48,079 bases of DNA from assembly GCA_015065935.1 (NCBI GenBank), contig SVPI01000014.1, positions 1-48,079 on the forward strand. The letters run 5' to 3'. The translations under genes and the position numbers were made by a program. This document shows positions 17,095 to 26,545 of this stretch, piece after piece. Source of the stretch: Oscillospiraceae bacterium. Its GTDB lineage: Bacteria; Bacillota; Clostridia; Oscillospirales; Acutalibacteraceae. Position 1 is the first letter of the stretch. Each line of letters opens with the position of its first letter. The notes beneath the pieces are model-generated. The model ran no database searches. It had not been told where the DNA came from and saw only the letters and a program-made list of their open reading frames with translations.

Positions 17095-18333
17095 ATGAGT
17101 AATTTTGATGTTATCGTTATCGGTGGCGGTGCGGCAGGCCTCACAGCGGCTGTAACCTTAAAACAGGAAAATGCAAATTTAAGTGTTGCAGTGCTTGAAA
17201 AGCTTGATCGCGTTGGCAAAAAACTTATTACCACAGGTAACGGCCAGTGCAATATAACAAACAAAAATTTAAGCCTTGAGTTTTTTCACGGAAAGGACAA
17301 GGGCTTCTGTTTATATGCCACCGAGGCCTTGGGCAATAAAGAAATAATTTCCTTTTTTGAAAAAATAGGTGTTGAAATTATCTTTGAGGAAAGCGGCAAG
17401 GCTTACCCTATGTCCTATCAAGCGGGCAGTGTTGTTGATTGTCTGCGCTTTGCAGCCGACACAAAGGGTGTTAACACCCTTTGCGGACACAGTGTAACTA
17501 ATATTGAACCCCATAAAAACGGATACACCGTTAAAACCGATAAGGGTGATTTTTCTGCCAAATGTATAATCGTTGCAACAGGTCTGCTTTCGGGCGGAGA
17601 AAAGCTTGGCAGTGATGGCAGCGGCCTTAAAATTCTTAAAAATTTAGGCTACAAGTCCGAGGCGCTAACCCCCTCTATTGTTCAGCTTAAAACAAAGGAA
17701 GAAACCCCTAAAAAACTCAAAGGCATTAAGACCGATGCTTTTGTTTCGGTTTATGATGGAAAGAATAAACTTACCAAGAGCTTCGGTGAGGTGCTGTTTA
17801 CCGATTACGGTCTTTCGGGCCCTGCCATAATGCAGGTTTCCCGCTTTGTAGGTAAGGGCGATAAGCTGCTTACAGTAAGCCTTGATTTATTGCCGCAGTA
17901 CACCGTTTCACAACTTACCGAAATGCTTTTAAAAAGGGCTAAAAACCTTAAAAACAGACCCTGTGAGGAGTTTTTAACAGGAATGCTTAACAAACGCCTT
18001 GGTCAAACAATTTTAAAGGAATGCGGAATTTCTCTTTCTCAAAGCGTTGCCGAAATTGAAGGAAGGGTAGAGGCTGTTGCACAAAAAATCAAGGCCTTTA
18101 ACTTTACCTCCAACGCAACTACTGGCTTTTTAAATTCACAGGTTACAGCAGGCGGCCTTTCAACAAATCAGTTTGATAGTAAAACAATGGAATCAAAACT
18201 CCATAAAGGCCTTTTTGCCGCAGGCGAAATTCTTGATATTGATGGCGACTGTGGGGGCTATAATCTTGCCTTTGCCTGGACCTCGGCAATGCTTGCCGCA
18301 AAGGCAGCCGCAAGGCAGGTAGAGAAAAAATGA
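17095..18333 (+). CDS. NAD(P)/FAD-dependent oxidoreductase of the HI0933/YhiN (BaiN-like) family
   Basis: A 412-residue flavoprotein. The N-terminal dinucleotide-binding motif VIGGGAAGLTAAV binds FAD. KKLITTGNGQCNITN is the diagnostic family block, and the C-terminal GGYNLAFAWTSAMLAA closes the FAD site. The family includes BaiN, reported to reduce bile-acid intermediates, but most members have no proven substrate. AAAGGAAA lies upstream of the ATG. The end overlaps the next flavoprotein gene by 4 bp, implying coupled translation. Confidence 0.9.
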   Translation: MSNFDVIVIGGGAAGLTAAVTLKQENANLSVAVLEKLDRVGKKLITTGNGQCNITNKNLSLEFFHGKDKGFCLYATEALGNKEIISFFEKIGVEIIFEESGKAYPMSYQAGSVVDCLRFAADTKGVNTLCGHSVTNIEPHKNGYTVKTDKGDFSAKCIIVATGLLSGGEKLGSDGSGLKILKNLGYKSEALTPSIVQLKTKEETPKKLKGIKTDAFVSVYDGKNKLTKSFGEVLFTDYGLSGPAIMQVSRFVGKGDKLLTVSLDLLPQYTVSQLTEMLLKRAKNLKNRPCEEFLTGMLNKRLGQTILKECGISLSQSVAEIEGRVEAVAQKIKAFNFTSNATTGFLNSQVTAGGLSTNQFDSKTMESKLHKGLFAAGEILDIDGDCGGYNLAFAWTSAMLAAKAAARQVEKK

Positions 18334-19904
18334 TGCTTTTAATTTCTAACATAAATGTTCCTTTAGATACCGATTTTAATAACCTTTCGGGTATCGTTGC
18401 AAAGGAACTGAAAATCAGCGAAAGCCTTGTTAAATCCGCAAAGCTTTACAGAAAAAGTGTTGATGCCAGAAAAAAGGATAATGTTCATTTTTGTGTGTCG
18501 GTTGTTGCCGATATTGTAGCCGATTGCAATAAAATTCTCAAAAGAAATAAAAACGCAAAGGCTTTTTGCGAAGAAGAATACATTTTTAAAAAGGCAGAAA
18601 AAATCCCCGAAAAGCCTCCCGTTGTTGTGGGCTTTGGCCCTGCGGGAATGTTCGCTGCATTAACCCTTGCAAGGGCCGGCCTTAAGCCTGTTGTTTTAGA
18701 GCGTGGCGAAAGGGTAAACGAGCGGCAAAAAAGCGTTGCCGAATTTTTTGCAGGCGGCCCTTTAAATGAAAATTCCAATATTCAGTTCGGAGAAGGTGGA
18801 GCGGGCACCTTTTCCGATGGAAAGCTCAATTCTGGTATTAAAGACCCCCGCTGTCGTCAGGTTCTTAAAACCTTTGTGGATTTTGGTGCTAATGAGGATA
18901 TTTTAACCGATGCCAAACCCCATGTAGGCACCGATGTTTTATGTAAAATTGTTAAAAACATCCGCGAGGAAATTTTAAGCCTTGGCGGTGAAATTTTATT
19001 TGGCCACATACTAACTAAAATTGATTCAGACACAAAAACACTTACCGCCGTTTGTGAAAATACAGAAAAGTATATTGAGTTTTCATCCCTTATTCTTGCT
19101 ATCGGTCATTCGGCAAGGGATACCTTCGAAATGCTTAAAAATATGGGCGTTCAAATGGAGCAAAAGCCCTTTTCCGTAGGCGTTCGCGTTGAACATCTTC
19201 AAAGGGATATAAATAGCGCGCTTTACGGTGATTTCGCCGGTCATCCTGCACTTAAAGCGGCGGATTATAAGCTGGCAGTTCACCTTGAAAGCGGCAGGGG
19301 AGTTTACACCTTTTGTATGTGCCCCGGCGGTGAGGTGGTTAACGCCTCAAGTGAAAAAGGCGGCATTGTGACAAACGGAATGAGTAACTCTGCACGAGAT
19401 GGTATTAATGCCAACAGCGCGGTACTGGTTGGCGTTGAACCTGCCGATTTAAAAAGCGATGACGTTTTGGCAGGAGTCTATTTCCAGCGAGAAATTGAGC
19501 AAAAAGCCTTTAGTGTTGGGCAGGGCGCTGTACCAATACAGTTTCTAGGCGACTTTTTAGAGGCGGAGGATAAGGGAGAGCAGGTTTTGCCTACAGTAAA
19601 GCCGCAAACGGTTTTGGCAAAGGCGCGGGATGTTCTGCCCGATTTTGTGACAAACGCCCTTAAAGAGGCTTTTTATAAATTTGATAAAAAAATTAACGGC
19701 TTTGCAGATTCGGGAGCATTGCTCACCTTTCCCGAAACCAGAAGTTCATCGCCTGTTCGCATTTTGAGAAATGACTATGTTTCTCCATTTGCCCCCTGGC
19801 TTTATCCCGCAGGGGAGGGAGCAGGCTATGCCGGTGGCATTATGTCGGCCGCTGTTGATGGAATGAGGGTTAGTGAGAGCATAATTGATAAATTAAACGC
19901 ATAA
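18330..19904 (+). CDS. FAD-dependent dehydrogenase, COG2509 type
   Basis: A 524-residue protein. A small N-terminal domain of about 95 residues comes first (ISNINVPLDTDF...). The FAD motif VVVGFGPAGMFAALTLARAG follows (about 96-115), then NSNIQFGEGGAGTFSDGKLN and the C-terminal YPAGEGAGYAGGIMSAAVDG. This is the layout of a widespread but uncharacterised dehydrogenase family. Two adjacent ATGs are possible starts; the first overlaps the upstream stop. The substrate is unknown. Confidence 0.88.
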   Translation: MMLLISNINVPLDTDFNNLSGIVAKELKISESLVKSAKLYRKSVDARKKDNVHFCVSVVADIVADCNKILKRNKNAKAFCEEEYIFKKAEKIPEKPPVVVGFGPAGMFAALTLARAGLKPVVLERGERVNERQKSVAEFFAGGPLNENSNIQFGEGGAGTFSDGKLNSGIKDPRCRQVLKTFVDFGANEDILTDAKPHVGTDVLCKIVKNIREEILSLGGEILFGHILTKIDSDTKTLTAVCENTEKYIEFSSLILAIGHSARDTFEMLKNMGVQMEQKPFSVGVRVEHLQRDINSALYGDFAGHPALKAADYKLAVHLESGRGVYTFCMCPGGEVVNASSEKGGIVTNGMSNSARDGINANSAVLVGVEPADLKSDDVLAGVYFQREIEQKAFSVGQGAVPIQFLGDFLEAEDKGEQVLPTVKPQTVLAKARDVLPDFVTNALKEAFYKFDKKINGFADSGALLTFPETRSSSPVRILRNDYVSPFAPWLYPAGEGAGYAGGIMSAAVDGMRVSESIIDKLNA

Positions 19905-20013
19905 AATTTATGTCAAATTAAACAAATTGAGGGGTTAAAATCCATTCAATTTAATTGTTTTTCCTAAACTTGTCCAAAATATGGCTTTTTGTTAAAAAAT
20001 AAACGAAAATAAC

Positions 20014-20042
20014 TTGAAAAATTTTTTAATTTAGGTTAAAAT
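20014..20042 (+). promoter_or_regulatory. gap promoter
   Basis: TTGAAA (20014-20019) and TAAAAT (20037-20042) with a 17-bp spacer in an AT-rich leader. The AGGAGG ribosome site (20059-20064) is near-perfect, fitting high expression. Confidence 0.7.
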
Positions 20043-20072
20043 AAGGATATAAAATTTTAGGAGGTTATTCCA

Positions 20073-21104
20073 ATGGTTAAAGTTGCTATTAATGGTTTCG
20101 GCCGTATCGGTCGTCTCGCATTCCGTCAGATGTTTGGCGCAGAAGGTTATGATGTTGTTGCTATCAACGACCTCACCAAGCCCTCAATGCTTGCTAACCT
20201 TTTAAAGTATGACACTGCTCAGGGCGGTTACTGCGGTTTCATCGGTGAGAATCTTCACACCGTAACTGCAGATGACGAAGCAGGCACCATCACTGTTGAC
20301 GGCAAAACCCTCAAAATCTATGCTGAGAAGGATGCTAAGGACCTTCCTTGGGGCGAAATCGGTGTAGACGTAGTTCTCGAATGCACAGGTTTCTATTGCT
20401 CTAAAGAAAAGAGCCAGGCTCACATCGATGCAGGCGCTAAGAAAGTTGTTATTTCTGCTCCCGCAGGTAACGACCTTCCCACCATCGTTTACAGCGTAAA
20501 TGAGAACACCCTTACTAAGGATGACACTATCATTTCTGCTGCTTCCTGCACCACCAACTGCCTCGCTCCTATGGCAAAGGCTCTTAACGATTATGCTCCT
20601 ATCCTTAGCGGTATCATGAGCACCATCCACGCTTACACCGGCGACCAGATGATTCTTGACGGTCCTCACAGAAAGGGTGACCTTCGTCGTGCACGCGCTG
20701 GCGCTGCTAACATCGTTCCCAACTCTACCGGTGCCGCAAAGGCTATTGGTCTTGTAATCCCCGAACTCAACGGCAAGCTCATCGGCTCTGCACAGCGTGT
20801 TCCTGTTCCCACCGGTTCTACCACCATCCTTACCGCAGTTGTTAAGGGTGAAAACGTAACCAAGGAAGGTATCAACGCTGCTATGAAGGCTGCTGCTTCC
20901 GATTCCTTCGGTTACAACGAAGACCAAATCGTTTCCTCTGATGTTATCGGTATGCGTTTCGGTTCTCTCTTCGATGCAACCCAGACAATGGTTTCCAAAA
21001 TCGCTGATGACCTTTATGAGGTTCAGGTTGTTTCTTGGTATGATAACGAGAACTCCTACACCAGCCAGATGGTTCGCACCATTAAGTACTTTGCTGAAAT
21101 CTAA
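20073..21104 (+). CDS. gap: Glyceraldehyde-3-phosphate dehydrogenase
   Basis: The 343-residue glycolytic enzyme that oxidises glyceraldehyde-3-phosphate with NAD+ and phosphate. It has the N-terminal INGFGRIGR, the active site SCTTNC with Cys159, and the C-terminal [14 protein letters not shown]. Codon use differs from its neighbours: C-ending codons such as ATC, AAC, GAC and CTC are common where neighbours use ATT or CTT. This fits codon optimisation of a highly expressed gene rather than transfer. It is transcribed alone, with its own promoter and terminator. Confidence 0.97.
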   Translation: MVKVAINGFGRIGRLAFRQMFGAEGYDVVAINDLTKPSMLANLLKYDTAQGGYCGFIGENLHTVTADDEAGTITVDGKTLKIYAEKDAKDLPWGEIGVDVVLECTGFYCSKEKSQAHIDAGAKKVVISAPAGNDLPTIVYSVNENTLTKDDTIISAASCTTNCLAPMAKALNDYAPILSGIMSTIHAYTGDQMILDGPHRKGDLRRARAGAANIVPNSTGAAKAIGLVIPELNGKLIGSAQRVPVPTGSTTILTAVVKGENVTKEGINAAMKAAASDSFGYNEDQIVSSDVIGMRFGSLFDATQTMVSKIADDLYEVQVVSWYDNENSYTSQMVRTIKYFAEI

Positions 21105-21121
21105 GCAAAACTTCTAAACGA

Positions 21122-21157
21122 TAAAAAGATGTGTGGATTCTTTCTACACATCTTTTG
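21122..21157 (+). terminator. gap terminator
   Basis: The hairpin AAAGATGTGT-ggattctttct-ACACATCTTTT is followed by T-rich sequence. Confidence 0.85.
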
Positions 21158-21185
21158 TCTTATATTGGTGGGAAGGGATTATAAA

Positions 21186-21887
21186 ATGAAACTGTTAATA
21201 ATAAGGCACGGCGACCCTGATTACTCGATTGATTCCTTGACCGAAAAGGGATTTCGAGAGGCAAAACTCTTATCAGAACGCCTTTCAAAAATACATATTG
21301 ATGATTTTTACTGTTCGCCCCTTGGCCGTGCGCAACGCACTAGCGAACCAACCCTTGCACACTTTGGAAAAAATGCCGAAACACTTAATTGGCTACAGGA
21401 ATTTAGAGGTGCGATAAAATCTCCTTTTACAAATAAAAACAGGGTTTCGTGGGATTTGCCGCCATATATGTGGTGTAACGATGCACTGAACTTCGATGTT
21501 AACGAATGGCATAATTCAAATTTAATGAAACTCGGCAATGCAAAGGAAATCTTTGATGAAACAGCGGCAGGGGTGGATAAACTTCTCCTTGGCTACGGAA
21601 TGGAAAGAGAAGCAATGTGTTATAAAGGCGACTGTGATAAAACCATTGCACTGTTTTGCCATTTTGGTTTAGGTATAACTGTTTTGGCATATTTGCTTGG
21701 AATTTCCCCTGTTGTTGCTCAAAACAATTTCTTTCTCGCACCAACGTCGGTTACAACGTTGGTCACCGAAACAGATTCTAAAGGATATTCCCATTTTAGA
21801 GCAATAGGTGTTGGGGATATATCCCATTTGTACGTTGGGGATGAGCCAATGTCGGAATCAGGACTTTATCCTAATTTTGAAAAATAA
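21186..21887 (+). CDS. Histidine phosphatase family protein
   Basis: A 233-residue phosphoglycerate-mutase-like protein. The catalytic RHG box opens the chain (LLIIRHGDPDY), CSPLGRAQRTS follows, and a second catalytic His lies in ALFCHFG. It has a long middle region (residues about 60-150) that is typical of a Clostridia subgroup with no known substrate. I chose the ATG at 21186 because an upstream in-frame ATG lies within the gap terminator and GGAAGGG precedes 21186. Confidence 0.85.
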   Translation: MKLLIIRHGDPDYSIDSLTEKGFREAKLLSERLSKIHIDDFYCSPLGRAQRTSEPTLAHFGKNAETLNWLQEFRGAIKSPFTNKNRVSWDLPPYMWCNDALNFDVNEWHNSNLMKLGNAKEIFDETAAGVDKLLLGYGMEREAMCYKGDCDKTIALFCHFGLGITVLAYLLGISPVVAQNNFFLAPTSVTTLVTETDSKGYSHFRAIGVGDISHLYVGDEPMSESGLYPNFEK

Positions 21888-21907
21888 CGTCAAAGTTGAA
21901 TGTTTTA

Positions 21908-21937
21908 TTGACATATCGGCGCACTTTGGGTTAAAAT
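21908..21937 (+). promoter_or_regulatory. malQ promoter
   Basis: TTGACA (21908-21913) and TAAAAT (21932-21937), 18 bp apart, upstream of an AAAGGAG ribosome site. Confidence 0.7.
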
Positions 21938-21974
21938 TTTACTATGTATTACGCTTTAAAGGAGATTTTTACTT

Positions 21975-23462
21975 ATGCGGTTAAGCGGCATCCTTTTGCC
22001 GATTTTTTCCTTGCCATCCAAACACGGCATCGGTACCTTCGGTAAGGAGGCATTTTCGTTTGTTGATTTTCTAAAGGAATCAGGTCAGTCTTATTGGCAA
22101 ATTTTGCCTCTTGGTCCCACAAGTTTTGGCGATTCGCCTTATCAGTCTTTTTCGGCTTATGCGGGTAACCCGTATTTCATTGACCTTGATTTGTTGTGTG
22201 AACAAGGCCTGCTCAAAAGGGAAGACTATGAAGATATTGTTTGGTGCACCGATGAACATTTGGTTAATTACGAACTTCTTTATAATAACCGACTGAAAGT
22301 TTTGCACAAAGCATATCTTAATTTAAAGGAAAATTTGCCCAAGGATTACAGTGAAATTTATAATCAAAACAAGTTTTGGCTTGATGATTATGCGCTTTTT
22401 ATGGCGATTAAGGATGCAAATAACGGCGCTTCTTGGGATAAATGGAGCGATAATTTGCGTTTTAGAAGAGAAGATGCAATAGAGAAAGCAAAGAAACTTT
22501 ATGCCGATAAAATTGATTTTTACATTGCTCTTAATTATTTATTTGTTAAGCAATGGCTTGCTCTTAAAACTTACGCAAACGAAAACGGAATTAAGATAAT
22601 CGGAGATATGCCCATTTACGTTGCCTTTGACAGCGCCGATGTTTGGGCAAATCCCGAGCAATTTGTCCTCGATAAAAGTCTAATGCCTAAGTCGGTTGCG
22701 GGCTGTCCTCCCGATGATTTTTGCGAGGATGGTCAGCTTTGGGGAAACCCACTTTATAACTGGGCAAAAATGAAAAAGGAAGAAACACCCTATAGCTGGT
22801 GGTGCAAAAGGATTTCCCACAGCCTTAAAATTTATGATTTAATCCGCATTGACCATTTCAGAGGCTTTGAGGCATATTATTCCATTCCCTTTGGGGATAA
22901 AACCGCCAAAAACGGCGTTTGGAAAAAGGGACCGGGGCTTCATTTCTTTAAATGTCTTAAGGAGACTTTTGGTCAGCTTCCTATTATTGCCGAGGACCTT
23001 GGCACCTTAACCGAAGGGGTTTATAAGCTCCTCCATAACACAGGCTTTCCCGGAATGAAGGTTTTGCAGTTCGCATTTTCAACCGATGAGGAAAGTGAGT
23101 ACCTACCCCATAACCATATTAAAAACTGTGTTGTTTACACAGGCACCCACGATAATGATACCCTAAAGGGCTGGGAGCAAACCTTAGATTCCGAGACCCT
23201 TGCCTATGTTAAAAAGTATCTTAACATAAATGAGGGTGATGATTTTAACTGGTCGGTTATAAAGGCGGCTTTTTCTTCTGTTGCCGATACCGTTATAATT
23301 CCTTTACAGGATTTTTGCAGTGTTGACAGCGTTGGTCGAATTAACACCCCTGCAACCCTTGGGGATAACTGGCAGTGGCGAGTAAGCAGCACATATTTAA
23401 ACGACTGGCTATCAAACCTCATTTATAAAACCACAAAGCTTTATTCAAGATTACCCGAATAA
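21975..23462 (+). CDS. malQ: 4-alpha-glucanotransferase (amylomaltase)
   Basis: A 495-residue GH77 enzyme that transfers maltooligosaccharide units during glycogen and maltodextrin use. GDSPYQSFSAYAGNPYFIDL near the N-terminus is a GH77 hallmark. The nucleophile is Asp293 in RIDHFRGFEAYY, the acid/base Glu340 is in AEDLGTLT, and Asp393 lies in THDNDTL. Length is normal. It is a single-gene unit; no other glycogen genes are nearby. Confidence 0.95.
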   Translation: MRLSGILLPIFSLPSKHGIGTFGKEAFSFVDFLKESGQSYWQILPLGPTSFGDSPYQSFSAYAGNPYFIDLDLLCEQGLLKREDYEDIVWCTDEHLVNYELLYNNRLKVLHKAYLNLKENLPKDYSEIYNQNKFWLDDYALFMAIKDANNGASWDKWSDNLRFRREDAIEKAKKLYADKIDFYIALNYLFVKQWLALKTYANENGIKIIGDMPIYVAFDSADVWANPEQFVLDKSLMPKSVAGCPPDDFCEDGQLWGNPLYNWAKMKKEETPYSWWCKRISHSLKIYDLIRIDHFRGFEAYYSIPFGDKTAKNGVWKKGPGLHFFKCLKETFGQLPIIAEDLGTLTEGVYKLLHNTGFPGMKVLQFAFSTDEESEYLPHNHIKNCVVYTGTHDNDTLKGWEQTLDSETLAYVKKYLNINEGDDFNWSVIKAAFSSVADTVIIPLQDFCSVDSVGRINTPATLGDNWQWRVSSTYLNDWLSNLIYKTTKLYSRLPE

Positions 23463-23464
23463 AA

Positions 23465-23499
23465 AAACGGCTACGGAAATCCGTAGCCGTTTAATTTTT
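23465..23499. terminator. Bidirectional terminator between malQ and argS
   Basis: The hairpin AAACGGCTACGG-aaat-CCGTAGCCGTTT is flanked by A- and T-runs and serves both convergent genes. Confidence 0.92.
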
Positions 23500-25185
23500 T
23501 TACATACTCTCGGGAGCATCAACCTTTAAGAGGTTAAGCGCTGTTTTAATAACCGTAGCCGTTGCGCTGCAAAGCTTAAGTCTTGCCTGCATAAGAGGCT
23601 CATCAATGCCCTTAACGCGGCAAACCGAATAGAACTTGTGGAAGCGTGTGGCAACCTCACTTGCGTAATGTGTAATTTTGGTGGGGTCGTAAGCCTTGGC
23701 GGCGGCAATAACCTCATCGGTAAATGAAGCAAGGCACATAATAAGCTCTCGCTCCTCAGGGGTGTTTAAAAGCTTTAGTTCATCCTTTGTGCAGTCTCTG
23801 ATTGCAACGCCATCGGCAACAAGGTTTCTCGAAATGCTGCAAACGCGGGCGTGGGCATACTGAACATAGTAAACAGGATTTTGGCTGGACTGCTCAACCG
23901 CTAAATCAAGGTCAAAGTCGAAGTGGCTGTTGGCCTCGCGCAGGTTAAAGAAGAATCTTGCGGCATCAATGGGAACCTCATCAAGTAAGGTTACAAGGGT
24001 AATAGCCTTGCCCGAACGCTTTGAGGCCTTAATAACCTCGCCGTCTCTTACAAGGCGGACCATCTGCATCAGCACGACATCCAGCCTATTTGCATCAACG
24101 CCGAGGGCGGTAAGCGCCGCTTTAAGGCGGGGAACATAGCCGTGGTGGTCGGCACCGAGAATATCAATCGCTTTATCAAAGCCGCGGGTTACAAGCTTGT
24201 TGTAGTGATAAGCAATATCAGGCACAACATAGGTTGGAATGCCGTTTGAGCGCACAAGAACAAAATCTTCGGAATCGAAATCGCTACCCTTAAACCAGAG
24301 CGCATCCTCCTTAACATAGGTGTGACCGCTGTTTTTAAGCAGCTCAATGATTCTTGCAGTTTCGCCGTTTTGGTGGAGGGTGCTCTCCTTAAACCAGGTG
24401 TCATATTCAATGCGGTATTTTAAAAGGTCATCGTGAAGGCCTTGAATGTTTTTAGGCAGGGCAAACTCAACAAGCGCCTTTCTGCGCTCCTCCTCGCTTT
24501 TTGCAACATAGCTGTCGCCGTTAATTTCGGCAAAGGCTTTGGCGTGGGCGATAATATCGGCGCCGTGGTAGGAATCCTCAGGCATCTCAATGCTATCGTC
24601 AAATAACTGTAAATATCTTAAATCAAGGGAAAGACCAAACTTGTTAATCTGATTTCCCGCATCGTTAATGTAAAATTCTCTTTCGGTGTCAAATCCCGCA
24701 AAGCTTAAAACGCTTGCTAAACAGTCACCAAGGGCGCCGCCGCGGGCGTTACCGATGTGCATAGGGCCTGTGGGGTTGGCCGAAACGAATTCAACGAGAA
24801 TTCGCTTATTTTCGCCAAAATCACTGCTGCCGTAGCTTTCCTTCTTTTCTTCGATATCCGAAAGAATATCAGCATAGTAGCTGTCATTTAAGAAAAGGTT
24901 AATAAAACCGGGGCCTGCAATTTCGGCGCGGTCAATGTAGGTGCCCTCAAAATCGGCATTTTCGGTTATGATTTCGGCGATTTTGCGGGGTGCGCTCCTG
25001 AATGCTCTTGCCCAAACCATTGCGGCATTAACTGCATAGTCACCGTGTTCGCGGTTTGCAGGGGTTTCGGTTGTGAAAGCGGGCAGCTGTGCCTCACAAA
25101 GCGCGCCGTTTTCCATTGCCTTTAAAGCCGCATTTTTAATAACTGCTTCAATTTGTTCCTTTGCCTTTTTAACTATAACTGACAT
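23500..25185 (-). CDS. argS: Arginyl-tRNA synthetase
   Basis: A 561-residue class I synthetase. The N-terminal Add-1 domain is followed by ANPTGPMHIGNARGG, the HIGH-like motif, then INDAGNQINKFG. The KMSKS counterpart is KASKRSGKAITL, and the C-terminal all-helical anticodon-binding domain follows. Length is normal. The ATG overlaps the stop of the upstream DUF1934 gene by one base (TAATG), so the three minus-strand genes murI, DUF1934 and argS form an operon. Confidence 0.97.
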   Translation of the reverse strand: MSVIVKKAKEQIEAVIKNAALKAMENGALCEAQLPAFTTETPANREHGDYAVNAAMVWARAFRSAPRKIAEIITENADFEGTYIDRAEIAGPGFINLFLNDSYYADILSDIEEKKESYGSSDFGENKRILVEFVSANPTGPMHIGNARGGALGDCLASVLSFAGFDTEREFYINDAGNQINKFGLSLDLRYLQLFDDSIEMPEDSYHGADIIAHAKAFAEINGDSYVAKSEEERRKALVEFALPKNIQGLHDDLLKYRIEYDTWFKESTLHQNGETARIIELLKNSGHTYVKEDALWFKGSDFDSEDFVLVRSNGIPTYVVPDIAYHYNKLVTRGFDKAIDILGADHHGYVPRLKAALTALGVDANRLDVVLMQMVRLVRDGEVIKASKRSGKAITLVTLLDEVPIDAARFFFNLREANSHFDFDLDLAVEQSSQNPVYYVQYAHARVCSISRNLVADGVAIRDCTKDELKLLNTPEERELIMCLASFTDEVIAAAKAYDPTKITHYASEVATRFHKFYSVCRVKGIDEPLMQARLKLCSATATVIKTALNLLKVDAPESM

Positions 25186-25616
25186 TACTGTTTAACCTCT
25201 TTTACCGTTATTTCCACTGTGTTTTCACTAATGAGATTTGACTGGGCATCAATGGTGTAGCTTAAAAACAGCCTGCCGCCGTTTTCGGTCATATCGCTTT
25301 CAACCTTTTTGCCGTAAATCCCGATAGAAAGTGTGCCTTCAGGCACCGAATAAATGCAGGAGTTCCGCTTGTGGTTTTCAACAACAAGCCTGCCGTCAAC
25401 CGAGCCGCTGCGATTTAAAATAACAAGAGAGTCATTTAAAACTTGCAGAGAAGTTTTAACGCCGCCTGCTCCTATTGCATCGCTTTCATCATAAACAATG
25501 GAATAACCATTTTCATCGTAATTAAGTTTTCCTACCGATGTCATCTCAATGCTGTCACGATTATCATTAGCAGGGAAGTACTGTGTGCTTTTAATGTTAA
25601 TTAGAAAATCTTTCAT
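25185..25616 (-). CDS. DUF1934 beta-barrel protein
   Basis: A 143-residue protein predicted to be all beta. It has the DUF1934 pattern of alternating strands with GYSIVYDESDAIGAGGVKTSL and SVPEGTLSIGIYGKKV. DUF1934 genes are commonly found next to argS in Clostridia, as here. The function is unknown; the fold resembles lipocalin-like barrels. It overlaps murI by 4 bp and touches argS. Confidence 0.8.
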   Translation of the reverse strand: MKDFLINIKSTQYFPANDNRDSIEMTSVGKLNYDENGYSIVYDESDAIGAGGVKTSLQVLNDSLVILNRSGSVDGRLVVENHKRNSCIYSVPEGTLSIGIYGKKVESDMTENGGRLFLSYTIDAQSNLISENTVEITVKEVKQ

Positions 25617-26428
25617 AGTGAGTTAATGTCCACCTGTTCAACCTGTGTTTCTTTAATTTCGCTGTCAAGCAGCCTTTCTGCCTGGCTTCTGAAGGATTTG
25701 TGCTTATCGCTTACAAAAAAGCTGTAAGAGGGATTTTTTGTTTCGTTTAAAAGGTCTTGTTCCTTTAAAAGCTCAGCCACATAAACAGCCGTTGCCTCAC
25801 CCATATTGATAAGGGTTACGGTGTCACCCATAATTTTTGCAATGATAGGCTCTAAAACAGGGTAGTGGGTGCAACCCATAATAAGGGTGTCAACACCTGC
25901 TGTTTTAAGTGGCTCCAAATATCTTGCCGCGGTTTCTACTGCAACGGCATCGTTTTGGTCGTACCAGCCTTCCTCAACAATGGGAACAAAAAGATTGCAG
26001 TTGTTGGCAAAAACTCGGGCATCGGGCATCAGCTTTTTGATTGCCTTTTCGTGGGCACCACTGCTGATTGTTGCGGCTGTGCCTATAATGCCGATTTTTT
26101 TGTTTTTTGTGGCCTTTACGGCAGCCTTAACCGAATGCTCAACCACACCAACAAAGGGAACAGGCAGGTTATCGCCTGTGTGAGCGGCAACCGAGCTTAC
26201 AGTGCCGCAGGCGGCAACAATAAGCTTAACATCCTTCTGAAGTAAAAAATGCTCATCCTGAATGGCATATTTTTCAATAGTTTCTTTGGATTTGGTGCCG
26301 TAGGGAACACGGCCGGTATCACCAAAATAAACAATATTTTCAAAGGGCAGGTGCTTTTTAAGTTCCTTAACAACGGTAAGACCGCCAAGACCTGAATCGA
26401 AAACACCAATAGGACGTGAATCAGCCAT
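25613..26428 (-). CDS. murI: Glutamate racemase
   Basis: The 271-residue enzyme that makes D-glutamate for peptidoglycan. It opens RPIGVFDSGLGGLTV. The two catalytic Cys are Cys74 in AACGTVSS and Cys186 in MGCTHYP. The first motif has Gly where many racemases have Asn (ACNT). I chose the ATG at 26428, with GGAGG a few bases upstream; a TTG four codons earlier lies in that ribosome site. It is first in the murI-DUF1934-argS operon. Confidence 0.95.
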   Translation of the reverse strand: MADSRPIGVFDSGLGGLTVVKELKKHLPFENIVYFGDTGRVPYGTKSKETIEKYAIQDEHFLLQKDVKLIVAACGTVSSVAAHTGDNLPVPFVGVVEHSVKAAVKATKNKKIGIIGTAATISSGAHEKAIKKLMPDARVFANNCNLFVPIVEEGWYDQNDAVAVETAARYLEPLKTAGVDTLIMGCTHYPVLEPIIAKIMGDTVTLINMGEATAVYVAELLKEQDLLNETKNPSYSFFVSDKHKSFRSQAERLLDSEIKETQVEQVDINSL

Positions 26429-26458
26429 AATAACCTCCAAAACACTATTTATCAGTTT

Positions 26459-26487
26459 ATTCTAACACAATTTAATGTTTAAAGCAA
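26459..26487 (-). promoter_or_regulatory. Promoter of murI-DUF1934-argS
   Basis: On the minus strand, TTGCTT (26487-26482) and TAGAAT (26464-26459) are 17 bp apart. Confidence 0.6.
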
Positions 26488-26504
26488 TATGTAAATAATA
26501 TGTA

Positions 26505-26533
26505 TTGACAAAATTTAGCATCAGCAATATAAT
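26505..26533 (+). promoter_or_regulatory. ribU promoter
   Basis: A consensus promoter: TTGACA (26505-26510), 17 bp, TATAAT (26528-26533), placed so that the transcript begins just before the FMN riboswitch. Confidence 0.85.
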
Positions 26534-26545
26534 ATTATTACAATA

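Noticed and set aside
19917-19972. Terminator after the second flavoprotein gene
   Set aside because: Only a 7-bp AT stem (AAATTGA/TCAATTT) with mismatches beyond it; too weak to list as a feature.
20202-20927. 241-residue antisense frame within gap
   Set aside because: It is a by-product of the codon bias of gap; no family resemblance and no ribosome site.
21129-21185. N-terminal extension of the histidine phosphatase
   Set aside because: This stretch forms the gap terminator hairpin; the RHG box is at the correct distance from the ATG at 21186.
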